From: Chloroflexota bacterium
GTDB taxonomy: Bacteria > Chloroflexota > Limnocylindria > QHBO01
Assembly: GCA_031177555.1 (NCBI GenBank)
Contig: JAPSGM010000081.1
Coordinates: forward strand, 1 to 7,769
DNA length: 7,769 nt
Direction of reading: 5' to 3'
Shown here: positions 1 through 6,205 of the stretch, piece by piece
How positions within the stretch are numbered: position 1 is the stretch's first letter
Layout of the letters: the number at the start of each line of letters is the position of its first letter
The notes under the pieces: generated by a model
Seen by the model: only the letters and a program-made list of their open reading frames with translations
The model's database searches: none
What the model was told of the DNA's origin: nothing
Position numbers and translations under genes: made by a program

Positions 1-724
1 TGAGAAACTGCGTGCTCGGGTGGAGGAGCGCAGTGGGAGGCCCTTCGCCGAGTCCTACCGCCAGGCCGGACCGATGCGCGTCGACGAGCGCTTCATCCCC
101 TATCCGGGCATCCACTTCGACGACGCCACCTACCAGGGCGACGCCTACCCCGCCTACGGCTGGGCCGCCGCGGTGGCCCGCGTGGAGGTCGACCTGGATA
201 CCGCCGAGGTTGCCGTGCGCGACTTCGTCGCCGCGGACGACGTCGGGCACGTGATCCACCCGGTGCTGGCCGAGGGCCAGGTCGAGGGCGGCTCGTTGCA
301 GGCGATCGGCTACGCCACCATCGAGGAGATGAAGCTGGTCAACGGCCGCTACCTGAACGACCGCCTGGCCACCTATCTCATTCCCACCAGCCTGGACACG
401 CCGCGCATCCAGACCATCCTGGTCGAGCGTCCGTTCTCCGGGGCGCCGCACGGGGCGAAGGGCGTCGGCGAGCTGCCCATGGACGTCGGCGCCCCGGCCG
501 TGGTGGCCGCCATCCACGATGCGACCGGGGCATGGATCCACGACCTGCCCGCCACCCCGGAGCGCATCCTGGCGGCCATGACCGGTGGCGAGATGCCCCC
601 CGCTCCTGGGATCTCGATCGAGGAGCCTGCGCCGGCCACCCCACCGATCGAGGACCTGCCCCCCGGCGGCGACGAGATCCCGCTGCGGGCGCCCACCGAC
701 CCGCCGCAGGACCGGAAACGATGA
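1..724 (+). CDS. Xanthine dehydrogenase family, molybdopterin-binding subunit (C-terminal part, 5' truncated by window)
   Basis: The reading frame is open from base 2 to the TGA at 722-724 and gives 240 residues of the C-terminal molybdenum domain. These large subunits hydroxylate purines, aldehydes or other N-heterocycles at a Mo-pterin centre, passing electrons through Fe-S clusters and FAD. Seen here: the DDVGHVIHP and EGQVEGGSLQAIGYA segments that line the cofactor pocket, and GAKGVGELPM, whose Glu (codon 470-472) matches the family's catalytic base. The substrate-determining upstream part is outside the window, so xanthine is inferred only from the neighbours. After the usual family end (about base 593) comes a tail of about 42 residues with 13 prolines and a basic end (QDRKR). 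Its stop overlaps the next start as ATGA, indicating translational coupling. Family confidence is high; the exact substrate is open (xanthine, nicotinate-like or aldehyde). Confidence 0.93.
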   Translation, partial: EKLRARVEERSGRPFAESYRQAGPMRVDERFIPYPGIHFDDATYQGDAYPAYGWAAAVARVEVDLDTAEVAVRDFVAADDVGHVIHPVLAEGQVEGGSLQAIGYATIEEMKLVNGRYLNDRLATYLIPTSLDTPRIQTILVERPFSGAPHGAKGVGELPMDVGAPAVVAAIHDATGAWIHDLPATPERILAAMTGGEMPPAPGISIEEPAPATPPIEDLPPGGDEIPLRAPTDPPQDRKR

Positions 725-1191
725 GCTTCCGCTTCACCGTCAACCACGAGCTGGTGGAGCTGCGCGCGCCCGGCATGCGGCGGCTGCTGGACGCGCTGCG
801 CGAGGACTTGGGCCTCACGGGCACGAAGGAGGGATGCGGCGAGGGCGAGTGCGGAGCCTGCTCGGTGCTGCTCGACGGCGAGGTGGTCGATTCGTGCCTG
901 GTGCCGCTGTGCCAGGTGGCGGGCTCGCGCATCGAGACGGTCGAGGGCCTGGCGCTGGAGGGCCGCCTCAACGAGCTGCAGGCCGCCTTCCTGGAGACCG
1001 GCGGCGCCCAGTGCGGCATCTGCACGCCGGGGATGCTGATGGCCGGAGAGGCGTTCCTGGCCAGTGGTGCCGAGCCGTCCGACGATGCCATCCGCGAGGC
1101 GATCGCCGGCAACCTGTGCCGCTGCACGGGATACACCAAGATCATCGAGGCCATCGCGTTGGCCGCTGAGCGACGGTCCGGCCCGGCCTGA
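721..1191 (+). CDS. Xanthine dehydrogenase family, [2Fe-2S] iron-sulfur subunit
   Basis: This 156-residue protein is the small electron-transfer subunit of a three-subunit molybdenum hydroxylase, relaying electrons from the Mo-pterin centre to FAD. An N-terminal plant-ferredoxin-like domain holds C39, C44, C47 and C59 (CGEGECGACSVLLDG). A C-terminal helical domain holds C98, C101, C133 and C135 (CGICTPGM, then LCRCTGY). All eight cluster ligands are present, and the length is normal for the family (about 150-170). The ATG at 721 was chosen because it overlaps the previous stop (ATGA), has AGGA at 708-711, and starts right at the first ferredoxin strand. The gene lies between the Mo and FAD subunits, giving the order Mo, Fe-S, FAD. 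It resembles XdhC/CoxS-type subunits; which one depends on the missing large-subunit sequence. Confidence 0.96.
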   Translation: MSFRFTVNHELVELRAPGMRRLLDALREDLGLTGTKEGCGEGECGACSVLLDGEVVDSCLVPLCQVAGSRIETVEGLALEGRLNELQAAFLETGGAQCGICTPGMLMAGEAFLASGAEPSDDAIREAIAGNLCRCTGYTKIIEAIALAAERRSGPA

Positions 1192-1195
1192 GCGC

Positions 1196-2050
1196 ATGCC
1201 GCCCGAGCCGCCCGTCGTATCGCCGCGCACCCTGGACGAGGCGTACTCCGTGCTGTCGGCGCTTCCGCACCGGCCGCTCGCCGGCGGCACGGACGTTCTC
1301 GTGCAGATCACCGGCGAGATCGGCGAGACGCCCGAGCGGCTCGTCAACATCTGGGCGCTGGACGAGCTGCGCGGGATCGACGTGGAGGACGGCGCCCTGG
1401 TCGTGGGCGCGCTCACGACGTACGCCGACATGCGGACCTCGCCGGAGGTCGCGCAGCACCTGCCGGCGCTGGCGGAGTGCGCCGCCACCATCGGCGCGGC
1501 GCAGATCCAGAACCGCGGCACCCTGGGCGGCAACGCCGCCAACGCCTCACCGGCGGGCGACACGCTTCCGATCCTGCTGGCCGCGGATGCGGAGCTGGTC
1601 CTGGGCTCGAGCCGCGGCGAGCGCAGGGTCCCGGCGGCCGCGTTCTGGCCCGCCTACCGGCGCACTGCCCTGGCATCCGACGAGCTGGTGCTGCGCGTGC
1701 GGTTCCCGCTGGCGCGCACCCGCCAGGTCCGCTTCCGCAAGGTGGGCACGCGGCGGGCCCAGGCGATCTCGAAGGTGGTCATGGCCCTCGCCTGGCAGCC
1801 GGGCGACGACGGCGCGTGGCGCGGCGTGCGCGTGGCCCTCGGCTCGGTGGCGCCCACGCCGGTGCGGGCCGGCGCGACGGAGCGAGTCCTGGAGGGAGCG
1901 GCCCCGACCGCCGAGGCCGCCGACCGTGCGGCGGCCGCCCTCGCGGGGGAGCTCTCGCCCATCGACGACGTGCGCTCCACGGCCGACTACCGCCGGGCGG
2001 TCGCGTCCCGCGTCCTGCACCGGCTCATCCGCGACGAGGGCGGCTGGTAG
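1196..2050 (+). CDS. Xanthine dehydrogenase family, FAD-binding subunit
   Basis: This 284-residue protein is the medium subunit, which binds FAD and passes electrons to NAD+ or another acceptor. The FAD-binding PCMH-type fold shows LAGGTDVLVQ at about 28-37 (pyrophosphate loop) and QIQNRGTLGGNAANASPAGD at 103-122, the strongest family signature. The C-terminal CO-dehydrogenase flavoprotein domain runs from about 170 and ends with the typical DDVRSTADYRR segment. NAANASPAGDTLP matches the xanthine-dehydrogenase/benzoyl-CoA-reductase-like branch better than CoxM, as far as memory of the family allows. No extra [4Fe-4S] insert is visible. The start is ATG 1196, four bases after the previous stop; the ribosome site is weak, so translation is probably coupled. 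Length is normal (about 280-300). Confidence 0.95.
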   Translation: MPPEPPVVSPRTLDEAYSVLSALPHRPLAGGTDVLVQITGEIGETPERLVNIWALDELRGIDVEDGALVVGALTTYADMRTSPEVAQHLPALAECAATIGAAQIQNRGTLGGNAANASPAGDTLPILLAADAELVLGSSRGERRVPAAAFWPAYRRTALASDELVLRVRFPLARTRQVRFRKVGTRRAQAISKVVMALAWQPGDDGAWRGVRVALGSVAPTPVRAGATERVLEGAAPTAEAADRAAAALAGELSPIDDVRSTADYRRAVASRVLHRLIRDEGGW

Positions 2051-2056
2051 CGAGCG

Positions 2057-2680
2057 ATGCCGATCACCCGTCCCGCGCGCGGCGACGTTCGGATCTTCCC
2101 GACGGCCGCCGACTTCCGCGCCTGGCTGGACGCCAACCACGACTCGCTGCCGGCGCTGTTCGTCGGCTTCTACAAGAAGGGAGTCCCCAGAGTCGCCATG
2201 ACCTATCCCCAGGCGGTGGAGGAGGCCCTCTGCTACGGCTGGATCGATGGCATCACCTACCGCATCGACGAGGAGCTGCTGGCCGTCCGCTTCTCGCCGC
2301 GGCGGGCCACCTCGAGCTGGAGCGCCACCAACATCGCCCGCATCGCGGAGCTGACGGCCGCGGGCCGGATGCACCCGGCCGGCATCCGCGCGTTCGAGAT
2401 GCGCGACCGTCGCCGGGACGCCGGCTACTCCTACGAGCGCCCGCCGGCTGCGCTGCCGGACGACATGGACGCGCGACTGCAGGCCGACGAGACGGCCCGG
2501 CGTGGCTGGGAGGCGGAGCGGCCGTCGTTCCGCCGGCTGGCCACGCACTGGGTCGTATCGGCGAAGAGGCAGGGGACGCGGGAGCGGCGCTTCGGCGAGC
2601 TGCTGGACGCGCTGCGCGCCGGCACCCGGCCGCGCGCCTTCCTCGTCGAGCGCGAGCGGCGCGAGGCAGCCGGGAGGTGA
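2057..2680 (+). CDS. YdeI/OmdA-associated family protein
   Basis: This 207-residue soluble protein has no signal peptide or membrane segment. It matches the YdeI/OmdA ('bacteriocin-protection') family in its segment order: FRAWLDANHDSLPALFVGFYKK near the N-terminus, TYPQAVEEALCYGWIDG at about residues 50-66, FSPRRATSSWSATNIARIAEL in the middle, a region of about 60 residues rich in Arg/Asp, and a C-terminal helical part (WVVSAKRQGTRERRFGELLDAL). The family name comes from enterobacterial members linked to resistance phenotypes; its biochemical role is not established, and nothing here assigns one. It starts 6 bases after the FAD-subunit stop, on the same strand, so it is very probably co-transcribed with the dehydrogenase genes. 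Its stop codon lies inside a strong Shine-Dalgarno sequence (2673-2680). Family assignment is fairly sure; function is unknown. Confidence 0.82.
   Translation: MPITRPARGDVRIFPTAADFRAWLDANHDSLPALFVGFYKKGVPRVAMTYPQAVEEALCYGWIDGITYRIDEELLAVRFSPRRATSSWSATNIARIAELTAAGRMHPAGIRAFEMRDRRRDAGYSYERPPAALPDDMDARLQADETARRGWEAERPSFRRLATHWVVSAKRQGTRERRFGELLDALRAGTRPRAFLVERERREAAGR
2673..2680 (+). promoter_or_regulatory. Very strong Shine-Dalgarno sequence (GGAGGTGA)
   Basis: GGAGGTGA is an eight-base match to the bacterial anti-Shine-Dalgarno sequence and includes the TGA stop of the YdeI/OmdA-like gene. The first ATG after its GGAGG core is at 2683, five bases on, which is ideal spacing. It is too far (over 20 bases) from either possible malate synthase start (2703 or 2727) to serve it directly. 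It therefore points to translation of the mini-ORF at 2683-2730. Confidence 0.6.
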
Positions 2681-2682
2681 GC

Positions 2683-2730
2683 ATGGCGCACCACGTGCTG
2701 TCATGGACACATATGCGGAGGACTCCATGA
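2683..2730 (+). CDS. Possible 15-codon leader/coupling peptide upstream of malate synthase
   Basis: The frame reads MAHHVLSWTHMRRTP and stops at TGA 2728-2730, overlapping the malate synthase ATG (2727) as ATGA. It has the best ribosome binding site seen in the window (GGAGGTGA at 2673-2680). Translation of this mini-ORF would deliver terminating ribosomes onto the malate synthase start, coupling its expression to the upstream operon. Three of the 15 residues are His and one is Trp, but there is no run of one amino acid of the kind used in classical attenuation, and no obvious terminator/antiterminator pair. It may equally be a non-functional remnant. Confidence 0.35.
   Translation: MAHHVLSWTHMRRTP
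2717..2721 (+). promoter_or_regulatory. Ribosome binding site deciding the malate synthase start
   Basis: GGAGG lies five bases upstream of ATG 2727 and favours this start over the in-frame ATG at 2703. It lies inside the mini-ORF 2683-2730, so ribosomes translating that mini-ORF would pass over it. Confidence 0.65.
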
Positions 2731-4313
2731 GCGTGACCGAGGCGCCCGGCGTCACGCTCACCGATCGCGGCGTCGAGCATGCCGAGGCGATCCTGACCCC
2801 GGAGGCACTCTCCTTCGTGGGGCAGCTGCATCGGTCCTTCAATGGGCGCCGGCTGCGGTTGCTGGGCGAACGGAACGCGCGCCAGGCTCGCTTCGACGGC
2901 GGGGAGCTGCCCGATTTCCTGCCGAATACCCGGCACGTCCGCGAGGACCCCGAATGGCGCGTGGCGCCCGCCCCGGCGGACCTCGACGATCGGCGGGTGG
3001 AGATCACCGGCCCGGCCGAGGCGAAGATGATGATCAACGCCCTCAACTCGGGAGCGCGCGTCTTCATGGCGGACTTCGAGGATGCCCTCTCCCCGACCTG
3101 GCCCAACGTGGTGGCCGGCCAGTGGGCGGTTCGCGAGGCCGTGCGCGGCACCCTCTCCCTCCGGACCGATGAGAAGACCTACGCGCTGCGCGACTCCGGC
3201 CTGGCCACCCTGGTGCTGCGGCCGCGCGGCTGGCACCTGGACGAGCGCCACGTGCTGGTCGACGGCTCCCCGATCTCGGCATCGCTGTTCGACTTCGGGA
3301 TGGCGTTCTTCCACAACGCCCGCGAGCAGCTGGCCCGTGGCAGCGGCCCGTATTTCTACCTGGCCAAGCTGGAGTCGCACCTTGAGGCCGCGCTGTGGAA
3401 CGACGTGATCGTGGCCGCGCAGGAGGCGCTCGAGGTGCCGCAGGGCAGCGTGCGCGCCACGGTGCTGATCGAGACGGTGCTCGCCGCGTTCGAGATGGAG
3501 GAGATCCTGTACGAACTGCGCGACCACGCCGCCGGGCTGAATGCAGGCCGCTGGGACTACATCTTCAGCTTCATCAAGAAGTTCCGCGCCCGGCGCGACA
3601 TGGTCCTTCCCGACCGCGCCCAGGTCACCATGGCCGTGCCCTTCATGCGCGCCTACCAGCAGCTGCTGGTGGCCACGTGTCACCGCCGCGGCGCGCATGC
3701 CATCGGCGGCATGAGCGCCTTCATCCCGAACCGGCGCGAGCCGGAGGTCACCGAGCGGGCGCTGGCCGCGGTCCGCGAGGACAAGCGGCGGGAGGCCGGC
3801 GACGGGTCGGACGGCACGTGGGTCGCGCACCCGGACCTCGTTTCGGTGGCCGGCGAGATCTTCGACGCTGCCCTGGGCGACCGGCCGAACCAGAAGGACC
3901 GCGGACCGCGGGTCGCCCCGTCTGCCGCCGAGATGCTGGACGTGCGGATCGACGGCGGCCGCGTGACGGAGGCCGGCGTGCGCACCAACGTCAGCGTGGC
4001 GCTGCAGTACCTGGCCTCCTGGCTGGACGGCAACGGGGCGGCCGCCATCGCCGACCTGATGGAGGACGCCGCCACGGCCGAGATCAGTCGCTCACAGCTG
4101 TGGCAGTGGCGGACGCACGGCGTGCGCCTGGAGGACGGCCGCCCGATGACGGCCGAGCTCTATGTCGCGGTTCGCGGCGAGGAGCTGGCGCGCCTCGAGG
4201 CCGAGGTTCCCCGCTACCGATGGGCCGACGCGGTCGCGCTGCTCGACGAGCTGGTGCTCGCCGACGCGTTTACCGAGTTCCTGACCCTGCCGGCGTACGA
4301 CCTCCTCGACTGA
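2727..4313 (+). CDS. aceB: Malate synthase A
   Basis: This 528-residue enzyme condenses glyoxylate with acetyl-CoA to give malate in the cytoplasm. It has normal form-A length and lacks the large insert of form G. Signatures in order: MADFEDALSPTW at 114-125, RPRGWHL at 165-171 (active-site Arg), GPYFYLAKLESHLEA, ETVLAAFEMEEILYELR, GLNAGRWDYIF, VPFMRAYQQLLVATCHRRGAHAIGGM, GTWVAHP, and MEDAATAEISRSQLWQW with Asp447, the position annotated as catalytic acid in E. coli AceB. Start: ATG 2727 has GGAGG at 2717-2721, five bases upstream; an in-frame ATG at 2703 (adding MDTYAEDS) has no ribosome site. It is the last gene of the operon. No isocitrate lyase is visible, so glyoxylate probably comes from purine or similar breakdown rather than only the glyoxylate shunt (inference). 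Confidence 0.97.
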   Translation: MSVTEAPGVTLTDRGVEHAEAILTPEALSFVGQLHRSFNGRRLRLLGERNARQARFDGGELPDFLPNTRHVREDPEWRVAPAPADLDDRRVEITGPAEAKMMINALNSGARVFMADFEDALSPTWPNVVAGQWAVREAVRGTLSLRTDEKTYALRDSGLATLVLRPRGWHLDERHVLVDGSPISASLFDFGMAFFHNAREQLARGSGPYFYLAKLESHLEAALWNDVIVAAQEALEVPQGSVRATVLIETVLAAFEMEEILYELRDHAAGLNAGRWDYIFSFIKKFRARRDMVLPDRAQVTMAVPFMRAYQQLLVATCHRRGAHAIGGMSAFIPNRREPEVTERALAAVREDKRREAGDGSDGTWVAHPDLVSVAGEIFDAALGDRPNQKDRGPRVAPSAAEMLDVRIDGGRVTEAGVRTNVSVALQYLASWLDGNGAAAIADLMEDAATAEISRSQLWQWRTHGVRLEDGRPMTAELYVAVRGEELARLEAEVPRYRWADAVALLDELVLADAFTEFLTLPAYDLLD

Positions 4314-4356
4314 TGCGCGGCTGGGGCGGTTTAGGCACCGCGCCAAACCCCGGATG

Positions 4357-4365
4357 TGGTACGAT
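4357..4365 (+). promoter_or_regulatory. Candidate extended -10 promoter (TGG-TACGAT) for the zinc-ribbon gene
   Basis: TACGAT at 4360-4365 is preceded by TG at 4357-4358, the extended -10 arrangement. No convincing -35 hexamer lies at the usual 16-18 base distance, which an extended -10 can tolerate. Transcription would start near 4371-4374 and leave a leader of roughly 100 bases before the TTG at 4475. The site falls in the only sizeable gap on the plus strand, at a change of functional theme, so an independent promoter is expected here. No start site has been mapped. Confidence 0.4.
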
Positions 4366-4376
4366 TTCGGAGTACC
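4358..4376. repeat. Inverted repeat GGTAC-N9-GTACC over the candidate -10 region
   Basis: Perfect 5-base arms (4358-4362 and 4372-4376) are separated by 9 bases. They cover the candidate -10 hexamer and the expected transcription start. It could be an operator for a dimeric repressor or, if transcribed whole from an upstream promoter, a weak hairpin. Arms of this length can occur by chance in a GC-rich genome. Confidence 0.3.
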
Positions 4377-4411
4377 GCCCGGTAGCCGGGCATCATCACG
4401 CGGCACCACGC

Positions 4412-4469
4412 ACTCCTCTCACTGGTTTTTCGGCGAGATCGGATTTCGCTGAGGCCGCAGCAGAGGAGT
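4412..4469 (+). promoter_or_regulatory. Candidate Shine-Dalgarno-sequestering leader structure
   Basis: ACTCCTCT at 4412-4419 is the exact reverse complement of AGAGGAGT at 4462-4469, which contains the GAGGAG ribosome site for the TTG at 4475. Between the two arms, CGGCGA (4431-4436) can pair with TCGCTG (4446-4451) with one G-U pair, forming an inner hairpin that would bring the outer arms together. When closed, the ribosome site is masked; opening by heat, protein, ligand or the ribosome would allow translation. The arrangement resembles RNA thermometers and cold-shock or translational-feedback leaders, but it matches no named riboswitch class that I recognise. Confidence 0.4.
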
Positions 4470-4474
4470 TTTTC

Positions 4475-4813
4475 TTGTTCACCTACACCGATAAGACCCT
4501 GACCTGTGCCGACTGCAACCAGGAGTTCTCGTTCTCCGCGAGCGAGCAGCAGTTCTACGCCGATCGGCAGTTCAGCGAGCCCCGCCGCTGCCCGGGCTGC
4601 CGCGCCATCCGCAAGGCGTCGCGCGGCGACTCGGGCGGCAGCTACGCCGGCAACGGGGGCGGCTACGGTTCCAGCTACAGCGGCGGCGGCTACGGCCAGC
4701 GCGAGATGTTCACCGCGACCTGCGACGGCTGCGGCGGCGAGGCCCGCGTCCCGTTCCAGCCCAGCGGCAGCAAGCCCGTCTACTGCAGCGCCTGCTTCTC
4801 GACCCGGCGCTAG
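4475..4813 (+). CDS. Small double zinc-ribbon protein (CxxC-x24-CxxC and CxxC-x17-CxxC)
   Basis: This 112-residue protein has two four-cysteine zinc sites. The N-terminal ribbon has C11, C14, C39 and C42 and reads like the 'probable zinc-ribbon' family (DKTLTCADCNQEFSFSASEQQFYA...RCPGCR). The C-terminal ribbon has C83, C86, C104 and C107, the CxxC-x17-CxxC type (VPFQPSGSKPVYCSACF). Residues about 51-75 form a low-complexity Gly/Ser/Tyr linker with GGGYG repeats, like flexible linkers of RNA-binding proteins; flanking Arg/Lys (RAIRKASR) add positive charge. Start: TTG 4475 follows GAGGAG (4463-4468) by six bases and gives the expected family N-terminus; there is no in-frame ATG nearby. Such proteins are common in Chloroflexota and their function is not established; nucleic-acid binding is an inference. 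It has its own leader and a terminator hairpin. Confidence 0.85.
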   Translation: MFTYTDKTLTCADCNQEFSFSASEQQFYADRQFSEPRRCPGCRAIRKASRGDSGGSYAGNGGGYGSSYSGGGYGQREMFTATCDGCGGEARVPFQPSGSKPVYCSACFSTRR

Positions 4814-4832
4814 TCGCGCCACCACCCAGCTT

Positions 4833-4860
4833 CGAGGCCGGCGGGAGACCGCCGGCCTCG
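4833..4860. terminator. 12-bp GC-rich hairpin with GAGA loop between convergent genes
   Basis: Arms CGAGGCCGGCGG (4833-4844) and CCGCCGGCCTCG (4849-4860) pair perfectly around a GAGA (GNRA-type) tetraloop. It lies 19 bases after the zinc-ribbon stop and 10 bases beyond the stop of the convergent peptidase gene, so it could end transcription from both sides. The plus-strand tail (TTCGTTG) is only weakly T-rich and the minus-strand side has no T-tract. It is a likely terminator or 3'-end stabiliser of a high-GC genome rather than a textbook one. Confidence 0.7.
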
Positions 4861-4870
4861 TTCGTTGCGG

Positions 4871-6205
4871 TCAGTAGGCCTCGAGGTAGCGGGCGTAGAT
4901 CGGCCGCAGGTCGGCATCGGTCCGTGACTGCAGGTGGTCGAGCAGGCGTCGCGCGGTGGTCATACCGTAGCGGTTGTCGGCGATGTGCTCGCGCAGCGCG
5001 GCGAAGAAGGCGCGATCGCCCATTGCCGAGCGGACGGCGTTGAGGAACTCGGTGCCCTTGTAGAAGACGGTGTGGAAGTAGCCGTCGCAGCTCAGCCAGT
5101 CGCCCCCCGCCGTGCGGCCCGCGGGCCAGGCGAACACCGGGCTGTCGACCGGGCGATCGGAGCACTGGCTCCGCTCGGGGCTGCCCATGAGCCACCGCGC
5201 GGTGAAGTCGGCGAAGGCCTCGTCCAGCCACGGCTCGTGCTGCTGGTGGTTGCCCAGCTGGGCGTAGAACCACTGGTGCGTCACCTCGTGGTACAGCACG
5301 TACGGGTCGACCACCTTGGTCCGGGTCAGGTGGATGGCGGCGGGGTACTCCATGCTGAAGCCGTCGTCGGCGCCCACCTCGGCGAGCACGAGGTCCGGCC
5401 ATGGGTAGCGCCCGTACAGCCGGTTGAGGCGGCGGAGCGCGGTCTCGGCGAGGTCGGCGGTGCGCTCCCCGCTCACGGTCTCGGTGTACACCCGCATGGG
5501 GATACCGTCCACGGTGCGGCGGGTCAGCCGGAAGCGCGGATTGACCACGAACGAGAAGTCGCGCGCGTTCTCGATCTCGCAGCGCCAGCGGGTGCCCGAG
5601 CCGGCGGGCGCCCTGGCGAGCCCGGCGCAGGCGACCGCGTCGCGCGGCAGCCGGGTGGTGGTCGTCAGGTCCATGGTGATCCGCTCCGCGCTCGTCGTGA
5701 CGCGCGGGTCGCCGACCCCGTAGCTGTCCAGCACCGGCGAGACCATCGGCAGCCACTGCCCGAAGCTGATGACGCCGCGGTCGCGGCTCAGGCGTGCGGT
5801 GAAGGCCCCGCCGGCGCTGCCGACCGTGAGCCGGAACGGCATCCGGATCGTGGCCTGCTCGCCGGGCGCCAGCCGGCGGCCCAGCGAGACGCGGAGGTTG
5901 GTGCCGGTCGTCCAGCGGGTGGCGACGCGCTCGCCGTCGACGGTGAGCCGACCGGTCGGCTCGTAGAAGCCGAAGGCGCGCGGCAGGACCGAGATGTTGA
6001 GGTAGCTGATCGGCAGCCCGGCTCGGTTGGTGACGCGCAGCGTCTCGACCACGTCCAGCCGGCCCGATGCCACCTCGAGCGTCGCTTCGATCCCGTACGA
6101 CTGGGTGACCCACGTGGTGGTGGCCGCGACATGCGTGACCGGCGGCGGCACGTACGCGTCCGCCGAGATGGTGATCCCCAGCACGATGGTCAGCAGGGCT
6201 GCCAT
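4871..6205 (-). CDS. M1-family (gluzincin) metallopeptidase, probably exported or membrane-anchored
   Basis: This zinc metallopeptidase-like protein has 444 residues. After a hydrophobic N-terminus (AALLTIVLGITISADA) comes a beta-rich domain of about 190 residues typical of the M1 N-terminal saddle. The catalytic domain follows with GFSMEYPAA (a variant of the GAMEN exopeptidase motif), HEVTHQW with H306, E307 and H310, then 18 residues and E329 (LDEAF): the full HExxH-x18-E zinc site. FYKGTEFL supplies the usual Tyr region. It lacks the large C-terminal helical domain of classical aminopeptidases N (about 850 residues). Four cysteines in two close pairs (ACAG/RCE and SQCSD/LSCDG) could form disulfides outside the cytoplasm. 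Start: ATG 6205 has AGGA upstream; an in-frame TTG at 6241 would add MARRPKVVQDGS, a more basic n-region for a signal peptide, but no ribosome site is seen. It lies 44 bases after the hydantoinase stop. Confidence 0.88.
   Translation of the reverse strand: MAALLTIVLGITISADAYVPPPVTHVAATTTWVTQSYGIEATLEVASGRLDVVETLRVTNRAGLPISYLNISVLPRAFGFYEPTGRLTVDGERVATRWTTGTNLRVSLGRRLAPGEQATIRMPFRLTVGSAGGAFTARLSRDRGVISFGQWLPMVSPVLDSYGVGDPRVTTSAERITMDLTTTTRLPRDAVACAGLARAPAGSGTRWRCEIENARDFSFVVNPRFRLTRRTVDGIPMRVYTETVSGERTADLAETALRRLNRLYGRYPWPDLVLAEVGADDGFSMEYPAAIHLTRTKVVDPYVLYHEVTHQWFYAQLGNHQQHEPWLDEAFADFTARWLMGSPERSQCSDRPVDSPVFAWPAGRTAGGDWLSCDGYFHTVFYKGTEFLNAVRSAMGDRAFFAALREHIADNRYGMTTARRLLDHLQSRTDADLRPIYARYLEAY

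Noticed and set aside
2703..2726. Upstream in-frame ATG (2703) as the malate synthase start
   Set aside because: No ribosome site precedes it, whereas ATG 2727 has GGAGG at five bases. Not fully excluded.
1547..3830. Long minus-strand open frames (over 500 codons) opposite the FAD subunit, YdeI-like and malate synthase genes
   Set aside because: They lie antisense to genes with clear family motifs, are Arg/Gly/Ala/Pro-rich without recognisable domains, and are expected as stop-poor shadows in very GC-rich DNA.
4315..4343. GCGCGG-N17-CCGCGC inverted repeat after malate synthase as a terminator
   Set aside because: The loop is long, the stem is only 6 bp, an alternative 5-bp hairpin (4326-4341) competes, and no T-tract follows.
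4331..4825. Minus-strand open frame opposite the zinc-ribbon gene
   Set aside because: Ala/Val-rich repeats simply mirror the Gly/Ser/Tyr linker codons; the plus frame has eight well-placed cysteines and a ribosome site.
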